A stretch of 6,514 nt of DNA, taken from a bacterium (GTDB taxonomy: Bacteria; UBP13; UBA5359). Shown here piece after piece: positions 1 through 6,514 of the stretch. Location: positions 1-6,514 of the forward strand of contig JAQVUQ010000162.1 in NCBI GenBank assembly GCA_028699365.1, given 5' to 3'. Positions within the stretch are counted from its first letter, which is position 1. Each line of letters starts with the position of its first letter. The notes under the pieces are model-generated. The model saw nothing but the letters and a program-made list of their open reading frames with translations. It searched no databases and was not told where the DNA came from. A program made the position numbers and the translations under genes.

Positions 1-162
1 AACATCGCCGATGAAGACGGCCGTATCCAGGCTGTGGGAGAGTTCGGAAACAATCGCCTGCTTGATAAACGACGGAAGGCTCCTGCTCTTTAACCAGATC
101 AGGCAGACACCTGTGATGATGATCATAACTGCGAGTATGGCTGCAACTATTGTTCTTCTCAA
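1..162 (-). CDS. N-terminal fragment of a membrane-anchored AsmA/TamB-like protein (partial)
   Basis: This open reading frame begins at a TTG (160-162) and runs off the left edge after 54 codons, so only the N-terminus is visible. It starts with two arginines, then has a hydrophobic segment at about residues 5-24 (TIVAAILAVMIIITGVCLIW), which looks like a single signal anchor with the bulk of the protein exported. The next residues, SLPSFIKQAIVSELSHSLDT followed by AVFIGDV, resemble the start of AsmA/TamB-type proteins: an amphipathic helix leading into a V-x-IGDV-like strand. Those proteins are thought to bridge the inner and outer membranes and move lipid. The frame is closed by a TGA ten codons upstream and there is no upstream ATG. 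A GGTGG at 167-171 is a modest ribosome binding site. The first in-frame ATG would cut into the membrane helix, so TTG is preferred. The coding start is fairly secure. The family assignment rests on a short stretch and is tentative. Confidence 0.6.
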   Translation of the reverse strand, partial: MRRTIVAAILAVMIIITGVCLIWLKSRSLPSFIKQAIVSELSHSLDTAVFIGDV

Positions 163-221
163 AAAACCACCGCTAATGCTGTATATATTTCAACGTATTA
201 ATTTAACATATTTATACACCT

Positions 222-250
222 ATTATAGTATACAGCTTAGACGAGAGCAA
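222..250 (-). promoter_or_regulatory. Candidate sigma-70/sigma-A promoter for the AsmA/TamB-like gene
   Basis: On the minus strand, TTGCTC (245-250) is followed by exactly 17 bases and then a perfect TATAAT (222-227). The -35 box matches the consensus at only three of six bases, but the -10 box and the spacing are ideal. It lies in the gap between the BON gene stop and the TTG start at 162. The predicted leader is about 50 bases and AT-rich. This suggests the membrane-protein gene can be expressed independently of the upstream genes. Confidence 0.55.
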
Positions 251-269
251 ATCGGCATTAGTTCCCTAA

Positions 270-758
270 TTACCAGCCCAGATTATTTATCACCTCCCGC
301 ACGCCTTCCAGATCGACGGCGATCTCTTCGGCTCCCTCGGCTTCTTCCAGGCTGCCTACCCTGCCGTTAAGAAATACGATGCCGTGGCTGCTGGATACCG
401 TTACGCCATCCATGGTAATGCGATCGCTATGCTCAAGTGCATACCTGACGAGTTTTTCAAGATAGTCGTCGGGGGCGACCTCTCCCCTGAAGGCGGGATC
501 GGTCGTATCTGGCTCATCCTGCAACTCGCGTTCGGCGGGCGGGCTGTAAGGATCTTCAAGGGGCGGGAAATACGGCCGGGCATCGTTGGTGGACATTTCC
601 GGCTCCTCTTCCTCATAGCCTGCGTTCTCGGTACCCAGTATATCCAGCATCTGGCGGGCCTCGTCGGTAGTCAGAGCCTGCAGTTCGTCAACTTCGATAG
701 TGGTATCGGGCCTGCCCTCGTGTCGATTCTCCTGATCCCTGTCTTTCTTTTCCGTCAA
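270..758 (-). CDS. Small acidic BON-domain protein
   Basis: Encodes 162 residues from a TTG start. The first 95 or so residues are highly charged, low in complexity and probably disordered, with acidic and proline-rich runs (for example GYEEEEPE near residues 47-54). The C-terminal 65 residues (about 98-162) form one BON domain: a helix (DYLEKLVRYALEHS), the strand DGVTVSSSHGIVFLNGRVGS with the conserved glycines, then a helix and the final strand VREVINNLGW. BON domains are known from OsmY and related proteins and are thought to bind membranes or ligands. There is no signal peptide or membrane segment, so a cytoplasmic location is likely. The frame stays open to an ATG at 836, but that ATG lies inside a repeat unit, whereas the TTG has an AAGGAGG site 8 bases upstream. 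No clear terminator follows. The domain call is strong, the function unknown. Confidence 0.85.
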   Translation of the reverse strand: MTEKKDRDQENRHEGRPDTTIEVDELQALTTDEARQMLDILGTENAGYEEEEPEMSTNDARPYFPPLEDPYSPPAERELQDEPDTTDPAFRGEVAPDDYLEKLVRYALEHSDRITMDGVTVSSSHGIVFLNGRVGSLEEAEGAEEIAVDLEGVREVINNLGW

Positions 759-766
759 CGGTTTAT

Positions 767-773
767 CCTCCTT
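767..773 (-). promoter_or_regulatory. Strong ribosome binding site that fixes the BON gene start at TTG 758
   Basis: AAGGAGG on the minus strand is followed by eight bases and then TTG (756-758). This is a near-perfect Shine-Dalgarno with good spacing, located inside the longer open frame that begins at ATG 836. It argues that the first 26 codons of that longer frame are untranslated leader derived from a repeat. A hairpin (780-794) sits seven bases upstream of the site and would be part of the leader RNA. Confidence 0.8.
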
Positions 774-779
774 CTTGGA

Positions 780-835
780 GCGCCCTTTGGGCGCAGTTGT
801 TGGTTGTTTGTTGTTCGTTTCGGGATTCCCATGCA
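780..835. repeat. Hairpin-bearing intergenic repeat, unit 1
   Basis: This 56-base unit starts with a perfect 6-bp palindrome (GCGCCC-TTT-GGGCGC, 780-794), continues with a GTTGTTGGTTGTTTGTTGTT tract, and ends in GGGATTCCCATGCA. It recurs 68 bases downstream at 848-903 with roughly 85-90% identity. The unit lies in the leader of the BON gene. It has no T-tract after the stem, so it does not look like an intrinsic terminator. Confidence 0.85.
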
Positions 836-847
836 CGCTTCGCTTAT

Positions 848-903
848 GCGCTCTTCGAGCGCGGTTGTTGGTTGTTAGTTGTTGGTCTCAGGATTCCCAT
901 GCA
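848..903. repeat. Hairpin-bearing intergenic repeat, unit 2
   Basis: This is the second copy of the 56-base unit. Its palindrome is GCGCTC-TTC-GAGCGC (848-862). Relative to unit 1, C784 became T852 and its pairing partner G790 became A858, so the stem is preserved by a compensatory pair of changes. The GTT-rich tract and the terminal GGATTCCCATGCA are retained. Twelve bases (836-847) separate the two units. Confidence 0.85.
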
Positions 904-921
904 AGCCCGCCTTCAAACTTC

Positions 922-1000
922 CGTCTTCTGTCTTCTAACTTCCGTCTTCCCACACCCCGGTAACCTGCTCAAACTCCTGACTCCTGGCTCCTGGCTCCTG
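922..1000 (-). repeat. Composite intergenic repeat, left copy (inverted relative to the right copy)
   Basis: Read on the minus strand, this holds four heptamer units (CAGGAGC, CAGGAGC, CAGGAGT, CAGGAGT; 973-1000). An anchor containing GGTTACCGGGGTGTGGG follows, then a purine-rich tail of GAAGACGGAAGTTAGAAGACAGAAG type. The same three parts in the same order occur on the plus strand at 6380-6514, with about 85% identity over the shared anchor and tail. It lies between rpoN and the BON gene, and no coding function is evident. Together with the 780-903 units, it accounts for most of the 273-base gap. Confidence 0.85.
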
Positions 1001-1031
1001 ACTTCCAAGCCCAAACCGCCTGCCCGGACGC

Positions 1032-2447
1032 TCAGTAACGCCTTCTCAAATTAGACGACAGTACCTCCATCTCTTCACGGTATTTGGTGACGGTGCGACG
1101 GGCTATATCGTAGCCCATGGCGCAGAGTTTCTTCTTGATATCCTCATCGCTGATCGGATTACAGGCGTCTTCTCCTTCGATGATATCCCTGATTATCTCC
1201 TTGATGCTGAGTGAGGCGTCAAAGAATATTTCGTAATCGGTTATCTGATGGTTGGGCAGTTCAACATACTTGTTGGACAGCGCCCTGCTGACAGTGGATT
1301 CATCCGTTCCTAGTGTTGCCGCCACTCTGGTGCGTGTCAGGGGTATCAGATCCAGCCTGTCGCCTGTTTCCAGAAACCTGCGCTGAAAGACGACTATGCA
1401 GCAGGTGATGTCGTGAACGGTCTGTCGCCGCTGGTGAATGTTCTTGATCAGCAGCTCGGCTCTTTCTATATAATTGGAGGTATGTTTCCGCTCCTCCGGG
1501 GTATAGCTTTGCCGGTTGTTCTGCATATCCAGATAGAGATTGCGGTAGAATTTATTGATTCTGAGGGTTATATCCCGTCCGTCTACAACTTCCACCGTAT
1601 AATCGCTTCCGTCGCACCGGATGATGACGTCCGGGCGTGTAAGGCTTGACCTGGATATCGGTTGAAAGTCCCATGAACTGCGAAATTGCCTGCCGGGATA
1701 AGGATTCAGGTTATCCCGGATAAAATCGCTGGCTTTCTGGATCTCGGCAATCTTCACTCCCAATCCTCTGGCTATATCTTTGTAACGATGATTCCCCAGT
1801 TGAAAGAAATACGATTTGACGATGGCATGGGCCAGGGGATTTCCGCTCCCTCTGTCTGACAGGTAATCCAGTTGCAAAAGAAGGCATTCCTGAGGAGTAC
1901 GGGCGCCTACCCCGGGAGGATCCAGCGTTTGCAGTGCCTTCAGCACCACAACAATCCGTTCCTCCTGTAAGCGCAAGGTCTCCGCTACTTCGGTCGGACT
2001 GCACTGCAGGTATCCGTTATCATCTATACTGCTGATCAGAAAATCCGCTATGATATAATCCTCTTCCGGTATAATAGTACGTAATAAATGCTGTAAATGC
2101 TCCTGTAGAGAGACCTCATCCTCCAGGCGGGACAGGGGATCATATTGATCATCGGAATGGTGATAATTGGTACCGTCGTAGTAATATCCAAACTGCTCCC
2201 AAACCAGGTTGTCGGCACTCTGCCTATCCTCCTGTGCTCCGCCGCAATGCTCGCAAACGCCGCTCTTCATCGGTTGATTGCAGTTGGGACAGAGACTCTC
2301 CTTCTCTTCCTCCAGGGCCGGATTTTCCAGGAGTTCGTTCTCTATTTTCTGCGTGAGTTCCAGAGACGAAAGCTGCAAAATGGCGCTGGTAGCTATTATC
2401 TTGGGATCTATCTTCTGTGATTGCCGGGTTGCCTGCTGAGTTCTCAT
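1032..2447 (-). CDS. rpoN: RNA polymerase sigma-54 factor (RpoN)
   Basis: Encodes 471 residues, normal length for sigma-54. Region I (about 1-47) ends in the typical [20 protein letters not shown] run. The core-binding region spans roughly 105-330 (for example IDDNGYL and [19 protein letters not shown]). The DNA-binding helix-turn-helix is at about 374-394 ([21 protein letters not shown]). The diagnostic RpoN box [10 protein letters not shown] is at 449-458 (consensus ARRTVAKYRE). Sigma-54 directs polymerase to -24/-12 promoters and needs an AAA+ activator to open them. An unusual feature is a CPNC...CEHC four-cysteine motif at residues 53-68, in the linker after region I. The TPRG-like motif usually found after KYV reads ELPNH here. 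The ATG overlaps the stop of the upstream activator gene (ATGA), with a weak GGGGTG site five bases before it, so translational coupling is likely. Confidence 0.97.
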   Translation of the reverse strand: MRTQQATRQSQKIDPKIIATSAILQLSSLELTQKIENELLENPALEEEKESLCPNCNQPMKSGVCEHCGGAQEDRQSADNLVWEQFGYYYDGTNYHHSDDQYDPLSRLEDEVSLQEHLQHLLRTIIPEEDYIIADFLISSIDDNGYLQCSPTEVAETLRLQEERIVVVLKALQTLDPPGVGARTPQECLLLQLDYLSDRGSGNPLAHAIVKSYFFQLGNHRYKDIARGLGVKIAEIQKASDFIRDNLNPYPGRQFRSSWDFQPISRSSLTRPDVIIRCDGSDYTVEVVDGRDITLRINKFYRNLYLDMQNNRQSYTPEERKHTSNYIERAELLIKNIHQRRQTVHDITCCIVVFQRRFLETGDRLDLIPLTRTRVAATLGTDESTVSRALSNKYVELPNHQITDYEIFFDASLSIKEIIRDIIEGEDACNPISDEDIKKKLCAMGYDIARRTVTKYREEMEVLSSNLRRRY

Positions 2448-3667
2448 GCCGTCACCCCGCTCTCATTACGACTGAATGCAAGCTGTATATTCAGGGGAAG
2501 CATCTCGGGCATCAGTTCTTCACACCGCTCATCGGCCATAATGACGGCGTATTCTATAGCGTTCTCCAGTTCTCTTATGTTGCCCGGCCAGTTGTAGCCC
2601 TGGCAAAGACAGACCGCCTCGTTGCTTACCTCCTTGAGTTTTTTGCCGTTTTCATGTGAAAAGCGGGTAAGAAAATGCTTTGACAACTGAGCGATATCCT
2701 CTATACGTTCTCTCAGAGGGGGAGTATGGAGTTCAATGACCTTGAGACGATAATAGAGATCTTCTCTGAAATCCCCCTTCTTCACGGCTTCTTCCAGATC
2801 GCGGTTAGTAGCTGCAATAAGTCGTATATCCACCTTTATAGTCTTGGTGCCGCCCACACGTTCGAACTCGCGTTCCTGAAGTATGCGCAGCAACTTGACT
2901 TGTAAAGCGGAGCTGATCTCTCCTATCTCGTCCAGAAAGAGTGTGCCGCCATCGGCCAGTTCGAATCTGCCCGGTTTTTGCGCCATGGCTCCGGTAAAAG
3001 CGCCCTTTTCATGACCGAACAGCTCACTTTCCAGCAGGTCGTTGGAGAGTGCTGCGCAGTTGACTGCAATGAAGGGGTTGCCGGCCCGCTGGCTGCTGCG
3101 ATGTATGGCTCTGGCCACCAGTTCCTTGCCGGTGCCGCTCTCGCCCCGGATCAGCACCGTTGCCCTGCTGCCGGCTACCCTTTCTATCATGTCCATTATC
3201 TCGGCCATGGCCCGGCTGTCGCCGATCATTTCGTCGCAGGCGGAGCGCCGTCCCAATTCATGCTTAAGAATCCTGTTCTCTTTGACCAGACCGGCCATAT
3301 CCAGCGCATTGCGTGCCACTATTTTGACCTCATCCATCTCAAAGGGCTTGGTGATATAATCTCTGGCTCCCATCTTCATGGCTTCCACCGCCGTCTTGAT
3401 GGTGCCGTAGGCCGTCATTATGACCACGGCCGTACCGGGCCTGCGCTGCAGAACCTCGCGCAGCAGATCGATCCCGCCCATCTGTGGCATAACCAGATCG
3501 GTTATGATCAGATCGAAGGTATCTTCCTCCATCATCTTCAAAGCGCCTTCACCGTTATCGGCCGATTGTACCAGGTAGCCGTCCTTACGCAGAATGGCGC
3601 TGAGTATATGCCTTATATTGGGTTCGTCATCGACGATAAGTATTTTCGATTGATGCTGCTTGGCCAT
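2444..3667 (-). CDS. NtrC-family sigma-54 activator lacking a DNA-binding domain
   Basis: Encodes 407 residues. The receiver domain (about 7-120) has the acidic pair D13/D14, phospho-acceptor D57 (IITDLVMP), T85 and K107. The AAA+ domain (about 145-380) has Walker A GESGTGKE (175-182), the sigma-54-contacting GAFTGA loop (222-227), Walker B LFLDE (D246/E247) and sensor [15 protein letters not shown] starting at 360. After sensor II only about 40 residues remain, and none resemble the Fis-type helix-turn-helix that ends most NtrC proteins (usually 440-480 residues). The kinase gene ends 29 bases upstream and rpoN overlaps the stop codon. The start ATG at 3665-3667 follows AGGAGGAG (3675-3682). 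A longer frame to 3694 adds nine residues upstream of the receiver domain, has no comparable site and would overlap the kinase gene. HTH-less relatives are known, such as Helicobacter FlgR and chlamydial CtcC. The target promoters are unknown. Confidence 0.95.
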   Translation of the reverse strand: MAKQHQSKILIVDDEPNIRHILSAILRKDGYLVQSADNGEGALKMMEEDTFDLIITDLVMPQMGGIDLLREVLQRRPGTAVVIMTAYGTIKTAVEAMKMGARDYITKPFEMDEVKIVARNALDMAGLVKENRILKHELGRRSACDEMIGDSRAMAEIMDMIERVAGSRATVLIRGESGTGKELVARAIHRSSQRAGNPFIAVNCAALSNDLLESELFGHEKGAFTGAMAQKPGRFELADGGTLFLDEIGEISSALQVKLLRILQEREFERVGGTKTIKVDIRLIAATNRDLEEAVKKGDFREDLYYRLKVIELHTPPLRERIEDIAQLSKHFLTRFSHENGKKLKEVSNEAVCLCQGYNWPGNIRELENAIEYAVIMADERCEELMPEMLPLNIQLAFSRNESGVTA

Positions 3668-3674
3668 ATTGCTT

Positions 3675-3682
3675 CTCCTCCT
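3675..3682 (-). promoter_or_regulatory. Ribosome binding site choosing the activator start
   Basis: AGGAGGAG on the minus strand lies seven bases upstream of the ATG at 3665-3667. It supports starting the activator at MAKQHQSK rather than at the in-frame ATG nine codons earlier. It falls in the 29-base gap between the kinase stop and the activator start, which implies a polycistronic message. Confidence 0.8.
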
Positions 3683-3696
3683 GGATGAACACATCG

Positions 3697-6243
3697 CTAT
3701 CTTATCAATTGGGGGCTGCCGACATCCCGGCAGCTTCGCATCAGCTCTTCCGCCTCCTCTCGGGTTCTACAGGGGATATAGATGCTGAAAACGCTGCCGT
3801 GGCCGGGGCGACTGCTGATGCGAATAAAGCCGCCGTGGCTTTCGACAATCTGATGCACTATGGAGAGTCCCAGACCGCTGCCGCCGTTTTTAGTGGTAAA
3901 AAACGGTACGAATATCTTGTCCAGATCGTCCCGGGCGATCCCGCAGCCGCTGTCCGCTATATCCACCCGGACATACCCTCCTCCGCCGGTTTCCTCACGA
4001 TCACGGGTCAGGGCACTGGACACGCTGAGTGTGCCTCCGTTCTGCATGGCCTGAAGAGCATTGATCAGAAGATTGAGAAAGACCTGCTCCAGGTGATCGC
4101 TATCCATATATATATCCGGCAGCTTGCCGGAGAGCCGCACTTTGGCTCTGATGCCGGACTGCTCCATCTCTACGTTCAGAAGCTCCAGGCTTCGTCGCAG
4201 CACTTCGTTGAGATCATGGCGCCGCAGCTTGGGAGGATTGGGTCTGGCAAAGGTCAGAAAATCAGTGACAACCCGGTTGAGTCTGTCCGTCTCCTGACTT
4301 ATTATGGCGCTGAACTCCGACAGCGCAGACTGCTCGCCCAGCTCGCTCTGAAGGTATTGAGCGGCACCTTTAATGGAACTGAGCGGGTTCCTTATCTCGT
4401 GTGCCACATTAGCGGCCAGTTGTCCGATGGCTGCCAACTGGCTTACCCGGCGGACCTGTCCTTCTATGGCCTTACGTTCTGTTATATCCTCAAAGACCAG
4501 AACAGCTCCCAGTATCTCCCCTGAACTGCTCCTCAGGCGGGAGCAGTTGAGATTGAAAGTGAGTTCGCCTTTCCTGCCCGGCAGAGAGATCTCGTAGCCC
4601 CGCACCGTTCGTCCGTAACGCATCACCTGGCGCTTTACTTCGTCTATGCGCCGGCAGGCCTCAGCATCGATGCCTGCCATTACTTCCTTGAGGCTTCCGC
4701 CCAGAACCTTGCGCCTGCCCATACGGGTAAACTTCTCCATGGCGGCATTCCAAAGGCTTATGCGTCCATCCGTATCAACGGTGACCACTCCCGAAGCGAT
4801 GCTGCGAAGTATATTGACCGTATAGCTGGTCAGTGTGTTCAGCACTTCCAGAGATTTATAGGTGGCAGCCGCCTGTGAAGCGATAATGGAGAGCATACGG
4901 GCATGATCTTCAGTATAGGCACCGGCAGTGCGACTCTGGACGGCCAGAATGCCGACGGCCCTGTGTTCCACCACCAGCGGTATGACTATGGCGGAGCGCA
5001 TTCCCCTCTCTTCCGCCAGATTCCTGAATAGCTTCTCTCTGGCACTGTCGCTGAAAATGACGGCTTTACCTTCGTGAAAAGCCCAGGCGTAGACGTTATC
5101 GCAATCGGCACAATCGATGATCCGGGCCGGCGGCTCGGCAGCCGTACGTGAGGCGTTCAACGCCAGCCTCTCGTTGATATCGTCGTAAACGTAGATAAAG
5201 CTTTCATCGTATTTGACCACACCGCTGATTATATCGAGGATGACATGGTTGGCCTCCTCGGCATTGGAAGCGGAACTGAGCCTGGCTGAAGCGTAATAAA
5301 GCGTCGAGAGCTCCAGGGTCTTCTGCTCCACGGCGCGCTTATACGACAGTGCGTTCTTCAATATCACCGCCGCCTGCGCGGAAAGTATGGTCAAAAGGCG
5401 CACCAGTTCCGGTGGATACTCAACCGCTGTGGATGAAGCCAGTATCAGCAGGCCTATGTTTCTTCCTTCCGCTCGCAGCGGCAATACGACATAGCTGTTA
5501 AGCCACGGATAGACCTGGTGCAGTATGCCGAAACTGTCGTCCGGATTGACGGCGTCGTGTACGGATGGGCAAGACACCTCTTCAACCAGCCGATAGAGAT
5601 CTTCGCCCAGAAGATCCTCCATGCCGGAGCAGCAGGATGCCGCTTCGCCCTGGACGTATTCCAGAGTAAGCCGGCGCTGCTGTTCATCCAGCAACAACGC
5701 CAGACCGCTGTCACAGTTGAGGATCTTTCCTGCCAGCCCCATAAGAAAAGAGACTACTTTGTCAAGATCCGGAGAAGCGCTGACTACGCGGCTGGCCTCG
5801 TAAATGGTGTTCAGTTCGTTCAGGCGCTGCTCACAACTCTCAAGCAGCGCAATATTGTCCAGAGCCCGAAAAGCCTGCCTGACAAGAGACATGAGGATAT
5901 CGCTGGCCTGCGGATCGATTCGCTTTGTTCCTCCGGGAATATATATATGTACATATCCCCTTGTCAATCCGCCGACAACAACGTCCAGACTGACCATATC
6001 GCCGCTCTTCGGTGTCTCCCCCCAGCGGGAAATATTCTCGATTACGCCTCTGTGATCGATACGATAGAGCGATACCCCGGAAGCCCGGGTCAGCCGTTGA
6101 ATCCATTCCTGCAGGACGGCCATTATCCTTTCCGTATCCGGAAGTGCGCTTATCTGCTCAACAGCCGCCAGGATTTCAAGGCATGTGCCGGATGACACAT
6201 GCATCTCATCCGATTCTCTTATATTACTTACATCCGAGTACAT
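3697..6243 (-). CDS. Soluble GAF-GAF-GAF-PAS sensor histidine kinase
   Basis: Encodes 848 residues with no membrane segment, so it acts in the cytoplasm. A short divergent GAF (about 24-135) is followed by two fuller GAF domains (about 143-298 and 312-465), each preceded by a helical linker with an L-N-T-I-Y or L-S-T-L-Y motif. A PAS domain follows (about 472-592), containing [17 protein letters not shown] and ending in VFEDITERK. The HisKA domain has phospho-acceptor H615 in [13 protein letters not shown]. The ATPase domain (about 705-826) has N728 (N box), DSGCGI (764-769), FVPFFTTK (778-785) and [10 protein letters not shown] (787-796). The arrangement resembles NtrB/AtoS-type kinases that phosphorylate NtrC-family regulators, and the next gene encodes one. 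The ligand is unknown; a CADC pair (C378/C381) in the third GAF could bind metal or sense redox state, but that is speculative. The ATG at 6243 follows GAGG (6252-6255) with eight-base spacing. M14 is a less likely alternative start. Confidence 0.95.
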   Translation of the reverse strand: MYSDVSNIRESDEMHVSSGTCLEILAAVEQISALPDTERIMAVLQEWIQRLTRASGVSLYRIDHRGVIENISRWGETPKSGDMVSLDVVVGGLTRGYVHIYIPGGTKRIDPQASDILMSLVRQAFRALDNIALLESCEQRLNELNTIYEASRVVSASPDLDKVVSFLMGLAGKILNCDSGLALLLDEQQRRLTLEYVQGEAASCCSGMEDLLGEDLYRLVEEVSCPSVHDAVNPDDSFGILHQVYPWLNSYVVLPLRAEGRNIGLLILASSTAVEYPPELVRLLTILSAQAAVILKNALSYKRAVEQKTLELSTLYYASARLSSASNAEEANHVILDIISGVVKYDESFIYVYDDINERLALNASRTAAEPPARIIDCADCDNVYAWAFHEGKAVIFSDSAREKLFRNLAEERGMRSAIVIPLVVEHRAVGILAVQSRTAGAYTEDHARMLSIIASQAAATYKSLEVLNTLTSYTVNILRSIASGVVTVDTDGRISLWNAAMEKFTRMGRRKVLGGSLKEVMAGIDAEACRRIDEVKRQVMRYGRTVRGYEISLPGRKGELTFNLNCSRLRSSSGEILGAVLVFEDITERKAIEGQVRRVSQLAAIGQLAANVAHEIRNPLSSIKGAAQYLQSELGEQSALSEFSAIISQETDRLNRVVTDFLTFARPNPPKLRRHDLNEVLRRSLELLNVEMEQSGIRAKVRLSGKLPDIYMDSDHLEQVFLNLLINALQAMQNGGTLSVSSALTRDREETGGGGYVRVDIADSGCGIARDDLDKIFVPFFTTKNGGSGLGLSIVHQIVESHGGFIRISSRPGHGSVFSIYIPCRTREEAEELMRSCRDVGSPQLIR

Positions 6244-6268
6244 CTCTCATGCCTCATAAAAAAAATGT

Positions 6269-6289
6269 AATGGCATGATTATTGCCATT
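6269..6289. promoter_or_regulatory. Palindrome matching sigma-54 -24/-12 spacing, upstream of the kinase gene
   Basis: AATGGCA (6269-6275) and TGCCATT (6283-6289) form a perfect 7-bp inverted repeat with a 7-base loop. Both strands fit GG-N10-GC. The plus strand reads TGGCATGATTATTGCC against consensus TGGCACG-N4-TTGCW. The minus strand reads TGGCAATAATCATGCC, a somewhat weaker match. On the minus strand, transcription would start near 6262 and give a leader of about 18 bases carrying the GAGG site of the kinase gene. An eight-T run on the minus strand (6258-6265) also makes a weak terminator or attenuator possible, and a dimeric operator is a third option. The choice between these is open. 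Confidence 0.45.
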
Positions 6290-6299
6290 TATCACTCTA

Positions 6300-6327
6300 T
6301 TTATACCCGGGTTGAGGCAAAGATAAA
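6300..6327 (-). promoter_or_regulatory. Weak candidate sigma-A promoter for the kinase-activator-rpoN operon
   Basis: TATAAA (6300-6305 on the minus strand) lies 16 bases downstream of TTTATC (6322-6327). The -10 box matches five of six bases and the -35 box three of six. A transcript from here would cross the palindrome at 6269-6289 before reaching the kinase start, so that hairpin could act in its leader. The evidence is the pattern match alone. Confidence 0.25.
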
Positions 6328-6379
6328 CTAGTTGGGGCAGTAGACTGGGGTATTGGGGTGCGTTTGTCTATTTAGGAGA

Positions 6380-6514
<135 letters not shown>

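Noticed and set aside
257-270. Short inverted repeat ATTAG-N4-CTAAT as terminator of the BON gene
   Set aside because: The stem has only five AT-rich pairs, overlaps the stop codon and is not followed by a T-run.
11-370. Plus-strand open frame at the left edge
   Set aside because: It crosses an AT-rich intergenic gap with a minus-strand promoter and runs antisense to both the membrane-protein fragment and the BON gene end. The product is not protein-like.
780-794. GC-rich hairpin as an intrinsic terminator
   Set aside because: Neither strand has a T-tract after the stem. The same hairpin recurs at 848-862 as part of a repeat unit.
384-878. Long plus-strand open frame opposite the BON gene
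   Set aside because: It overlaps the BON coding region in antisense, its product matches no recognisable domain, and it runs into the hairpin repeats. The BON domain on the other strand is clear.
3685-4524. Plus-strand open frame of 279 codons opposite the kinase ATPase domain
   Set aside because: The opposite strand encodes intact H, N, G1, F and G2 boxes of a histidine kinase. The plus-strand product is an antisense shadow with no recognisable motif.
5940-5955. ATATATAT-type run inside the kinase gene
   Set aside because: It simply encodes the HIYIPGG stretch of the first GAF domain in an uninterrupted frame.

Overview
This is a bacterial window in which every convincing gene lies on the minus strand, so the biological reading order runs from high to low coordinates. 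The core is a tight three-gene operon for sigma-54-dependent transcription. It encodes a soluble histidine kinase with three GAF domains and one PAS domain (3697-6243), an NtrC-family response regulator (2444-3667), and sigma-54 itself, RpoN (1032-2447). The kinase and regulator genes are 29 bases apart. The regulator stop and the rpoN start overlap as ATGA.

Downstream of rpoN is a 273-base gap made largely of repeats. It is followed by a small acidic protein with a C-terminal BON domain (270-758), whose start I reassign to a TTG behind a strong ribosome binding site. Last comes the N-terminal fragment of a membrane-anchored protein resembling the AsmA/TamB group (1-162), which has its own candidate sigma-70-type promoter and runs off the window edge.

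The likely signal flow is as follows. An unknown cytoplasmic small-molecule or redox signal is sensed by the GAF/PAS domains. The kinase phosphorylates the NtrC-like regulator, which remodels sigma-54 RNA polymerase through an intact GAFTGA loop. The regulator ends about 40 residues after its sensor II motif and has no Fis-type DNA-binding domain, and the sigma factor it would activate is encoded immediately next to it. RpoN also carries a four-cysteine, zinc-ribbon-like motif in the linker after region I. A palindrome in front of the kinase gene fits the -24/-12 sigma-54 promoter spacing on both strands, which suggests autoregulation but is not proven.

The operon is bracketed by two inverted copies of a composite intergenic repeat, at 922-1000 and 6380-6514. 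Each has a heptamer tandem array, a conserved anchor of about 25 bases and a purine-rich tail. A second repeat family (two units at 780-903) carries a hairpin with a compensatory base change. Moderate GC content, strong AGGAGG sites, TTG starts and an AsmA/TamB-like protein would fit a diderm Firmicute or a related lineage. That taxonomic guess is weak inference.
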